Part shown: piece after piece, positions 11,939 to 20,520 of the stretch | How positions within the stretch are numbered: position 1 is the first letter of the stretch | Layout of the letters: every line of letters begins with the position of its first letter | Source: Asterella californica | Lineage: Eukaryota > Streptophyta > Marchantiopsida > Marchantiales > Aytoniaceae | Length of the DNA: 64,000 nt | Reading direction: 5' to 3' | Assembly: GCA_036924285.1 (NCBI GenBank) | Contig: JAYKYS010000012.1 | Span: 2,728,001-2,792,000 of the forward strand | The notes under the pieces: generated by a model | Told to the model about the DNA's origin: nothing | Database searches by the model: none | The model's input: only the letters and a program-made list of their open reading frames with translations | Program-made: the position numbers and the translations under genes

Positions 11939-12980
11939 TTATCGCCGTTTGAAGAGGTCCAATGCTTCACTTGCATCTTCCAGATCTTCCTCTAGCACCC
12001 AAGTTGCTTCCTTCAAATGGTATCCATGCCATTTGACCCAATACTCCGTTTGGTTGGATTCGCGTGGTCTGAGAACTTGTTTGCGCTGTGGTCGCAAATC
12101 ATCCTTGAAATACTTCTTTAATAAGTATTTCAAGGATGATACTTATTAAAGAAGTATCATCCTTGAATACTTCTTTAAGGATCTTACTTCTTAACTATCA
12201 TCCTTAAAGATGATAGTTAAGAAGTATGATCTTTAACTATCATCATAGTCATCATCACTATGACTATGATGAAAGTTAAAGTGATGACTTTAACTTTCAT
12301 CATAGTTAAAGTCATCAACAAGATTGAGCCACTCCGTCCAATCACTTTGGTCTGCGCTCACATAATTCCACAAGTATTGATTCAGAATCGAGTTAACTCG
12401 TTCTGTTTGTCCATCCGTTCGTGATGAAAAGCGATACTAAATTTTAACTTAGTCTCCAATTTTTGGAACAAGTGTTTCTAAAAATCACTTGTGAACTTGG
12501 AGTCTCAATCTGTAATAATACTCCGAGGTAATCCATGTGATCGTCATCAAGTATCTAGAAACAACCGAGAAGTCATGAACGTTGTTGGGGTATCCAAGGT
12601 TAGAGCAAACTTTACTAGTTTGCTAAACCGGTCAACTATCACAAAGATTACATTGTATCCGTTTGAGTCAAGCAGAGACATAATGAAGTCCATGCTGATG
12701 CTTTCCCAAGGTCTGGTTGGAATCGGCAAAGGATGAAGCAACCCTTATTTCTTCTCATAAGAAACCCAATTCACTTGACATCTTAGGCTACGTCGTCTTT
12801 CATGTGAGACCAATAAAACTTTTTAGCGATCACTACTAAGATGAACTTTTTTCTTTTATGGTCTGATAAGGGTGCATCATGACACTCTTTGAACAACTTA
12901 GTCTTAAGTTTTCCTTGTCCCACATAAACCCGACTATGTTTAAACATGAGTAACTCATGTCTCAACTGCTTGTTCTGCAC
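11939..12980 (-). pseudogene. Integrase with C-terminal chromodomain (chromovirus B)
   Basis: On the minus strand 12980-12783 carries the integrase N-terminal region (KLKTKLFKECHDAPLSDH...), whose conserved His/Cys positions are only partly kept. 12741-12547 is the catalytic core (HPLPIPTRPWESISMDFIM, then YNVIFVIVDRFSKLVKF), including the first Asp of the DDE triad in SMDFI. 12133-11939 ends with a clear chromodomain (EYWVKWHGYHLKEATWVLEE). Chromodomains of this type in plant chromoviruses are thought to guide insertion to heterochromatin. The stretch between core and chromodomain is disturbed by the palindrome ladder at 12098-12306 and by frame changes, so the protein is broken. Confidence 0.85.
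12098..12306. repeat. Ladder of overlapping perfect palindromes
   Basis: At least five inverted repeats follow one another and partly overlap. Arms: 12098-12115/12123-12140 (18 bp, perfect), 12129-12144/12152-12167 (16 bp), 12185-12202/12209-12226 (18 bp), 12240-12251/12261-12272 (12 bp), 12263-12282/12287-12306 (20 bp). Spacers are 4 to 9 bases. Arms are reused: one arm of a hairpin begins the next. The ladder sits where the integrase C-terminal coding sequence should be. This looks like serial snap-back copying rather than coding or ordinary MITE sequence. Confidence 0.93.
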
Positions 12981-13093
12981 TTTACTCCTCGCTTGAGCTA
13001 TTCCTCGTACTTCTTCGCTTGGTCATCATCCATGTAACCTTCATGTATTCGTCTCTCCAAGTCTGACTCCTTAGGATACATAACTCACAAAAA

Positions 13094-13750
13094 TTAAGTC
13101 GATGATGAAAGATATTTCTCCTTGTGACTCAAGGCGTCGAGAATCACATTGTCTTTTCTCGCTTTGTGGATTAATTCTACATTCATGAGCACCAAGGTAT
13201 CATGCCACCGTAGTTGATTTGACGTCACCCGATCTTGTGTTTCAACGTACTTGGTTTCGCAAAACATTTCAATATACACTTGGATTTTGTGAAGTTTCAA
13301 GTAATGCCGTCATTTCCTCAAGCAATGAACCACCGCAACCAGCTTCTTCTCATGAGTCGGTCATCGATCTCCATCTCAAATAACTTCGTACTTTCACACG
13401 CTACAGCTTCTCAATCCTGCACTAACACTTCATCAATCGCATAGTCACTCGCATCTGTGTGCACCTCGAATGACTTATCAATCTCTGGCAACTTCAAAAT
13501 TGAAATCTTTGACAAAATAGATTTGATCATTTCAACTTACTTGTATGTCTTTTCCCGTCCTGTTCATCAACGGCTTCGTGATCTTTGAAAACTCCTTCAC
13601 ATACTTACGATAGAACTGCAAAAATCTTAAGAATCACCGTATCTCCTTTATTGTAGTCAGAGGCTCCCAAGTCATTATCACATCCACCTTCTGCATATCC
13701 GGGCTGACTCCTTCTAGATTTATAACATGTCCCAAGAAGTTAATGTGTAT
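13094..13750 (-). pseudogene. RT C-terminal part and RNase H of chromovirus B
   Basis: 13750-13634 encodes INFLGHVINLEGVSPDMQKV, the classic end of the gypsy RT. 13300-13094 encodes a late RNase H stretch and linker (TSNQLRWHDTLVLMN and HKARKDNVILDALSHKE, matching the usual KGKDNVVADALSRK). The region between (about 13630-13310) is RNase H in shifted frames. Element C is inserted just upstream in the coding sense, at about 13756. Confidence 0.8.
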
Positions 13751-14033
13751 CACATTGTAACAAGAAAACCAAAAGATGCTCGAAAGTAGTAATTTAAAGA
13801 TCGAACCCACAGAGATGCAAGTAACATGTGACAAAAGTGATTCTTTATGGTTGTCTTTTATTCTCACAGACAGAAATCAATCCCGATAGAGATCAAACTC
13901 AGGTCTATCTAACAAGACAGAGTTGATAATCCTAACAAATAACATAACAAATACTAAACAGCTTAGGGACCTCAAGAAAAAGATAAACAAGAGAGATATA
14001 GAGCCACGGATGGAAATGTCACAACGAAGAAGT

Positions 14034-14076
14034 ATTGCTGAAGGGTCAACGAAGAAGTATTGCTAAGTAGCCTCTA
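14034..14076. repeat. 27-bp direct repeat
   Basis: The 18-mer CAACGAAGAAGTATTGCT occurs twice, 27 bp apart, in the untranslated left part of element C. This is a minor local duplication. Confidence 0.75.
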
Positions 14077-14560
14077 ACACCATAAACACTAAGTATCTTC
14101 ACACTAAGTTATGTTTACTACTACAGTTCTCGGAAAATTCTGACAAAGAAGACTCTTCTACCGCCTCAGTACGAAGTTTAACTTCTCCCAAATGTTCTCA
14201 CCAAAAGATCAACTTCGTCGAAGTCTGACTTCGTCCTAAAACTCCTTCGTAGCAAACTAACTTTGTAGATGCTGATCTATTCTCAGGCTTCGCCACAAAC
14301 TTCTTACTATGATTTCAGTTGTAAACGTGCGAGGTCTTCGTCACCCCAGACTAACTCCTATCCCAACAAACTACGAGACTTCGTAGGTAAATCCCCGAAG
14401 TTGACTAACACACAATGGCTCCGTAAAAGAAAATAGAAAATCCAAATAACAAACACATAGAGGTACTGAACACAAACAACACAACGCTTATATATTGTTT
14501 TCATCCGAAGATGGCGGATCTCATTTCTTACAAAGAAGAGATTACATCTAGACCGTATGA

Positions 14561-16314
14561 TCACGTCCCCACACTTGACGGAACCAAAGTTTCTACTCTA
14601 TCTAACTGTAAAGTCTGTCCTGTACTCCATAATGATAACTTAACCGTCTCTCTAAGCTCCTTCAAATCTCGTACTATCCTCTCAGCTATTCTAACTATCC
14701 TACTCTTAGCAGAAGGATCTGGTGTAGTCATCAACTCTGCCCGAAGTCGCTGAAGAAGCTCCTTTTTTGTTGAGTCGAGCTCGCTGGCGAAGTACGTAGT
14801 CGTAACCTCATTCACCTTAACTCGAAGCTCTTCAGCATTCGCATCAGCATTCGCCTTCGTCTCTTGAGCTTTCGCTAGCTCCTCATCTCTTGTGGCCAAC
14901 TGCTCCAACAAAGCATCCCTCTCTGACTTCATGTCATAAAACGCGAAGTCATCAAGTTCAGCTTAGCCTGCCAATCCTGCATCTCTTGTGAAGCCCTTGT
15001 TTGCTTGTCTTTTGTAGAGCATCGCGCTCCAACGTCATCTTCTTCAAGTTTTCCTCGGAGTCCTCCAACTTCGCCACCAATCTATCCTTCTCCGCGAGCC
15101 ATCTTTGATGTCCGAAGTGCACTACACTGAGAAGGTCGATTAGAGACAAAGGTATCTTCGTCTCGTTCTCGTAAACATGACGTTGCATATCTAATTGCGT
15201 CAGGATTGGTAACGCGGTATCACTAAGAAATTCCAAGGTCTTCTCAAACATTCACAACTCTTTCTCGATACTCGGATCTCGCTGCGCCGAAGTCGTGGTT
15301 TCATTTTGTTGTGACGAAGTCCGAGGAGCTTCTCGAGGATCTTCTCTTTGTATCTCAGTAGTATCTGAATGTACTCTCTTGAGAACAAACTCCTCTTGGT
15401 CCACGTTAGCTCGACTTCCTAGTGGAGCCGATTCTCCAACAATCTCGATTGAGGATGACTTCGTGGGTGTCTGAACCTTCTTGACTGCTTCGTCCTAAGT
15501 CTCTATCGTCGTTCTCCTCGCCTTCTTCTTCTTCCTCGAAGTTACGCCACCTGACATTCCTTCATCCACCATCTTCCTCTTCTTCCGGCGACCAATCCTC
15601 CGAAGACTACTGCGAATGCTGCGAAATACATAGCTCCACCATCGTCAAAGATATTGTACAACTTCTGTACATGATTATGAAAGATCTTAGCCCAATATGT
15701 CTTCTTCCCTGAGAAGATCTGCTCGATGAAGTGTATTTACCAGTTCGCTAGGTACGAAGTCCGAGACGGCTTGAAGATCATGTTCAAGGTAATGACGACA
15801 TCTCTTCGAAACGGTTCGATGTAACTATGCACCTTGAAGTCATTCGACCCTATCGGCATCGCAGAGAACAGTTCGCTGTACTTCGTCATCTCCTCCAAAG
15901 ACAGTTTGCAGGTGCTATCGTAAAGAAGATCCCCCGGACTTCCTGCATCGTCAATTCCCAGTGAAAAACTCCAATATGACAGAGTCCATATCTGCGGTCT
16001 TCTCCGAAGATCGTCTGAAGGGTGTCCTCTCCAGACAAGAATCTCCTGCACCAACTCCGAAGATATGACACCCCCAATTCTCCATCAGGAACACCATCCC
16101 CAGCGTCTCCAACCGATCTTGATACGGCGTGAAGTCCGGCCACTTCGTCGTGATGGTCTTCAGTTTTACAAGCGACTTCTGTGAAGTCTGCATCCCTCTC
16201 ATCTAGTGGTAGCTGAAGATCGCAGTTCTTCACCTCCTGAGTACGAAGTCCTTCTTCACTAACTCCTGTCGCGCTAACCCTATGAAGTCTCACTTCGCCG
16301 AAGACACTCTTCAT
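14561..16314 (-). pseudogene. Gag-like coiled-coil protein of element C
   Basis: In minus-strand order: 16314-15950 carries a partly degraded N-terminal part. 16054-15737 encodes the conserved block (CKLSLEEMTKYSELFSAMPI, GSNDFKVHSYIEPFRRDVVI, FKPSRTSYLANW), which continues in frame past a stop with IHFIEQIFSGKKTYWAK and FNIFDDGG-like residues. It aligns with the protein of element D. A linker follows, then 15251-14958 and 14932-14561 form a coiled coil (WLAEKDRLVAKLEDSEENLK; SERDALLEQLATRDEELAKA). No protease or RT motif follows. The role as a capsid (gag) protein is inferred from layout only, and no family is recognised. Confidence 0.6.
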
Positions 16315-16735
16315 CTATCTCTCGTCAGTTGTTTCGGAGCGCTACATTGAATCTATGAGTGAGAATAATAAAAGTGAATTGCTTTTGACTCTTCTTATAC
16401 TATTTCCTCTTGCCTCCCCTCGTGCGAAGTTTCTCTTGTCTGTCAATCGCAAAGTCGCACCAACTTTCTTCATACTTTGGTTCTCCTTCTCAAGGTCATA
16501 ACTTCGTCGTCCGACATCCGTTCTCCACAAATGAGGTATCCCTGGGAAGCTCTTCGTCTGTAGAACGCAGCCAGGTTATCCTTCTGAAGATATACACTTC
16601 ATAATTCCTGTATTTCCTCTCAACATCATTCTTCGGCTAAGAAGCTCTATATTACAACTAAACTTATTCTATCTGTCATCTATACTAACTAATCTATTGT
16701 TTTACTTAACAAAAACAAAAATTTTCTAACAAAAT

Positions 16736-17330
16736 GAAAATCCAAGGCTTCACACAAATCAAACTCATTCTTATCAACGTTGGCAAACAACTTATGCTCC
16801 CGCAACTTTGTCAACAACACCCTCAGTTACTCCACATGCGACTCTAAGGTTTTTCAGTAGATCAAGATGTTGTTGATGTAAACGACGACAAACTCATTCA
16901 TCTCCTTGTGAAAAATTATGTTAATCAATGTAGTGAACGTCGAAGAGCCATTGTAGAGTCTAAATGACATCACATGAATTCAGATGGTCCATATTGGTTC
17001 GACAAGTGATCTTCTCAACATCTGGGTCAGCTATGCGGGTCCGATAATATCTTGACTTTAAGTCTATCCTATTGTTGCACCCGTTAACTTATCAAACAAG
17101 TCATCTATTCTTGGCAAGGGATAATTATTCTTCACCGTCATCTTATTGAGCGCACAATAATCTACACAAAGTCGTAAATTCTCATTCTTCTTCTTTGCAA
17201 AAAAATACTGGGGCTCCGTAAGGTGAATTGTTGGTTCTAATATATCCACGCACTAATAGCTCATCGAGGTGCCTTTTCAACTCAAGGAGTTCCACTTGAT
17301 TGAGTCAATAAGGAGCTTCGGAGGGTGGTT
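16736..17330 (-). pseudogene. Reverse transcriptase, N-terminal part (chromovirus B)
   Basis: The minus strand reads [45 protein letters not shown] and [18 protein letters not shown]: the fingers and palm of a Ty3/gypsy RT. Near 16880-16850 the catalytic Y-x-DD box reads VVYINNILIY followed by a stop. Both catalytic aspartates are thus asparagine, each explained by one G-to-A change on the coding strand. The frame resumes after element C at 13750. Confidence 0.85.
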
Positions 17331-17462
17331 CTAATCTTGGCAAGATCTCGATCTTGTGATCTACCACCCGTCTTGAGGTAATTCAACAGGTAACTCATCC
17401 GTCAAGACATCCTCAAACTCCTTAATCACTTCACGAAGCACATTCAGAAGTTTAGTCGCGTC

Positions 17463-17960
17463 TTATGATGTTTTCTCTTGTCCACCACCCACCATCAAAT
17501 CTACAATTCGCATCAAAAACATGACTCCGTCCTTGAAGTACATTTGTTTATCTTTGATCAAATTCATCGTAAAATCATCAATTTTCCACGCTTTTTGAAT
17601 CAACCTCACTCCCAACTTCCGCCCTTTAACACTAACGTTCAACCTCAAAGGTTTTCGTCTAAGTTCCACTTCGAACCTATCCAAGAAAGTGTTTCTCCAA
17701 ACCGCATTGATATTATCCATCTCACACACCGTGAAATTCTCTATGAACTCTAACTTCCACCACGCATATCGTACGTCCAATGCCACTTCAGAAGTTAGGT
17801 ACGTTTTGTCCTTTGCAAAGTGCACTTGAATAGGCTTGTCTGCTTTGGAGGTAGACAAGCCCAACTTCTTCACCAACTTCGGTCTTATGAAGGAGTGGGT
17901 CGCTCTTGTATCTAGAAGGAAAGTAACATCATGGTTAATAACTTTGGCTTGTAAGAACAT
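17463..17960 (-). pseudogene. Retropepsin-like protease of chromovirus B
   Basis: A 165-aa open stretch with the gypsy protease signature VTFLLDTRATHSFI near its N-terminus. The active-site triad is normally DTG-A/S; here Gly is replaced by Arg (GGA to AGA would be one G-to-A change), so activity is unlikely. The downstream pattern (FLDRFEVELR..., L-x-V-x-G-x-K) fits the aspartic-protease domain between gag and RT in chromoviruses. Confidence 0.82.
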
Positions 17961-19200
17961 TAGACCAAATCACAGTCATCTGGTCTTCCAACAAGTCTTT
18001 TGTAACAAATGCATTCATGTTATAGTTACTAACTTTAAGCTTCGTACACCCTTTAGTAATATAGCACACCTCGTCACAATTGTAGCAAATAAACTTAGAA
18101 TCGTTGTCCTTGTGAGGTGTTTGTCTCTTAAGTTTTGACCCTGTTTTCTGTCGCTTTGATGTCGGAGCAGAAGATTCCTGATCTTTCTCACCTCCATCCC
18201 ATGTTCGCTTGAAGTCCTTGTTCTTCTTATGAACCTTATCCATGCTACGTGGTTCAAAGAATTTCTGTTGCTAGACTTCGTCGTCTTCAATCCGCTCCGC
18301 TAGTTTCAAAAGTTTGGCACATGTCTCAAGTAGCTTCGGCATCTGAAAGAGAGCCTTCTCCGAGCTAGACTTGAGTCCCTCAATAGATACACATATCTTG
18401 GTCTCCCTAGTCCACTTGGAGAACGAATCTAGCTTAGCACTAAACTCGTGCACATAAGCACTCAAGACCCCGTCTGCTTTAACCTAACTAACTCAACACC
18501 ATCTTGAATCCTTTGATATTCTAGAGTGAATCGTCTCGCAAGCAACTCCTTGAAGTCTTTCCAACCAAACGTCGAGACGGTCAAGACAGACTCGTCTTTG
18601 AATGCAGTCCACCAGAGAAGCACATGGTTTTTTAAGAAACGTAACCATCGCTCTCACTTTGTTTGACTCCTTAGTGGATGTCTCAAAGTATAGACGAAAA
18701 ACTCCCTTGGTCTATCTCAAGCTCGACGATACGTTTATCTCTAGAGACTATGCCTTCTTGAATGATCTTCATCATCTTGATGAGCTCTGCATACAAAGCT
18801 ATTTGACTTCTCGTGCTTGAATTGTTGAGCACCGTTGGCAAAATTTGCACAGGTGTCGCAGTTGATACTAAGCTTCTTTGACATTGAGGTGGAGGTTGTC
18901 AGTTGTCATCCATTGATTGTGTCTCGGGGTTAGCTTGAGTCGATCTGATCTTGATATCAGCCGTCACTCGTTTCTTGATCTTTCTCTTGGAACTTGGAAT
19001 GTCTCTTAGATTCTACGTCGGTCATCGCTCCAAACCTTCACCTAGAAACGTTGATCCGCTTCGTATCTCGCGTCCCTTCTCAAATGTCCAACCTTCAACC
19101 GGTACCTCGAGTTCTTGCTCATTGAAGCGTCAGCTCTACTATCACTTTTTGCGCACTTACCGTTTTATTGCGTCAGCAGAAGCTCTTGCTCAGTAGGTCA
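17961..19200 (-). pseudogene. Gag and CCHC zinc knuckle of chromovirus B
   Basis: 18243-17935 carries a lysine-rich stretch and a degenerate zinc knuckle, CYNCDEVCYITKGC (CCHC-like with the His/Cys spacing disturbed). 18465-18271 encodes a capsid-type stretch (YVHEFSAKLDSFSKWTRETK, LLKLAERIEDDEV). The rest up to about 19200 is capsid in broken frames. Order gag, knuckle, protease is as expected. Confidence 0.72.
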
Positions 19201-19933
19201 CAAAACTCAGAACACTAACCTGCAAATCATAATCACACGTTAGCGTTCATGCACCACTTATCTTTATCTCGTTTTGTCTAGACTGAAGCTAGACCGTCTC
19301 CTTAACTCTCAAGGTCGACATTCCCTAAGTTCCGACCTAGATCCGGTTAGGTCTGTCTCAAACAGGAACAAGTCATAACATGACTTGGGGTGGACTTCTC
19401 ATAAACTCCAAGGTCTTAAACATTATCTCCAGCACACATAGCGGCCCAACCGCCCATGATGTCCATCTGGGTCTAGGCTCCAAACGGTGGTCTAACTCGT
19501 CGTCTCGTTCCTTAGTCTTGCCCCCGCCCTTGGATCATTCCTAAGTCCAGACGTTCACGTCTAGACCGGAACACACCTTGGTACTAGTCGATCCATCACC
19601 TCATACCCTTAGAGTCTATCCGTCAAACTTTGAGGTCCGATGACGCGTCTTGGTCCACCCAGGAATCGAGCCTCCCTCATATATACTTATGGGGATTGGC
19701 GGTCCCGTCCTCCTCTTTGGTGTTTGAGAATTATATCACAATTCGATCACGAGATCAGTCATAATTCTCAGCTCCAAGATCAGTTTGAGGAGCTTTTCAT
19801 ATCATTGGAAAGCTCTCTTTCCAATGACACGTTACTCGTCTCGAGATCTTATGTGGAGCTCCGTCCACGACCTAAAATGTCGCTGGAGCTCTAACACGTA
19901 TAATTTTGAAACAGTGGTCCAGCGCCAGACTGA
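19201..19933 (-). other. 5' leader of chromovirus B, degenerate
   Basis: Between the LTR/PBS and gag. No gene or clear motif; short frames on the plus strand look accidental. Confidence 0.5.
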
Positions 19934-19952
19934 GACTCTGTGATTCATACCA
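19934..19952 (-). promoter_or_regulatory. Degenerate primer-binding site of chromovirus B
   Basis: Just inside the 5' LTR the minus strand reads CTGGTATGAATCACAGAGTC. This resembles the common plant site TGGTATCAGAGC (complement of initiator tRNA-Met) split by four inserted bases. Its position next to the LTR supports the call; the match is imperfect. Confidence 0.45.
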
Positions 19953-20286
19953 GCATCCAGACTAACAACTTGATCTCATGTCTCAGATCCACGTCTCATA
20001 TTTTTGTTTTAGACCCACGTTTCAGATCTACGTCTCATACTTATGTTTCTGTCCATTTTTAAACTTGCTTCCTTAGGTCATCATTTGTCTAAGGTCTCCT
20101 TGGGATAGGTCCCTATGTCCTAACCCAATGTTCCAATCTTGGTTCAGAGAATCACTTAGGTTCTTTTCTTTCCGACTTCCAAGTCAAGCCAATAAGTTCT
20201 ACTCGTAACGTTCACAACCTAGCGCAAGTCCACTAGGGTTCTATTGTTCGTGTTTGCACTTGATCTTGAGACTGAGGGTCGTGACA
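19953..20286 (-). repeat. 5' LTR of chromovirus B
   Basis: Partner of the repeat at 10950-11244 in direct orientation. On the minus strand it begins TGTCACGACCCTCAG, a typical chromovirus LTR start, at 20286. The neighbouring CTCCT (20287-20291) would be the target duplication, but no copy is seen at the left end. Confidence 0.8.
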
Positions 20287-20520
20287 CTCCTCTATTCGCT
20301 TATGATCGATAATCACGTGCACTCCTCCCCTCTTGATTGTCTTGTGCGACTGTAAATCGTTTTGAATCTTCTGCTGTTAGACCTCCGTGTGTTCCATAAG
20401 TGTTTCGTGTCCTCCTCGAGGTGAAACCTTGAGTCTATTATTGATGATTCTGCCCTCCATAGAATGAACCTTGATTCTTTTTCTCAAAGCGATCTTTGTG
20501 GTTAATAGAGTAAAGTAGTT
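20287..20520 (-). pseudogene. Possible gag/protease remnant of element A
   Basis: On the minus strand one frame with a single stop reads KIQNDLQSHKTIKRGG followed by VHVIIDHKRIEE, ending at the LTR of B. It looks coding and may be an upstream part of the gypsy element whose RT lies at 10945-10616. If so, the part between (protease and most of RT) was lost when or after B inserted. The family match is from memory and weak. Confidence 0.35.

Larger units (their letters stand above)
13757..16735 (-). mobile_element. Element C: gag-only retroelement inside chromovirus B
   Basis: About 3 kb that cuts the RT of chromovirus B: coding resumes as KNEFDLCEA at 16755 and continues as INFLGHVIN at 13748. 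The insert begins with TGTAACAAG on the plus strand and ends CTAACA, so its ends are a TG...CA pair as in LTR elements. No clean target-site duplication is visible. It is rich in CTTCGT and GAAGTC, encodes a gag-like coiled-coil protein on the minus strand (16314-14561) and has no pol. It is related to element D by end motif and protein. Confidence 0.7.
10950..20286 (-). mobile_element. Chromovirus B (Ty3/gypsy LTR retrotransposon), interrupted
   Basis: A minus-strand Ty3/gypsy element with LTRs at both ends (about 10950-11244 and 19953-20286). Internal order in its own sense: gag and CCHC knuckle (19200-17935), protease (17960-17463), RT (17330-16736 and 13750-13634), RNase H (13300-13094), integrase (12980-12547), chromodomain (12133-11939). 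The outer right end reads TGTCACGACCC on the minus strand, a start often seen in plant chromovirus LTRs. Element C is inserted in its RT. Without C it would be about 6.3 kb. Stops, frame changes and lost catalytic residues show it is dead. Confidence 0.88.
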
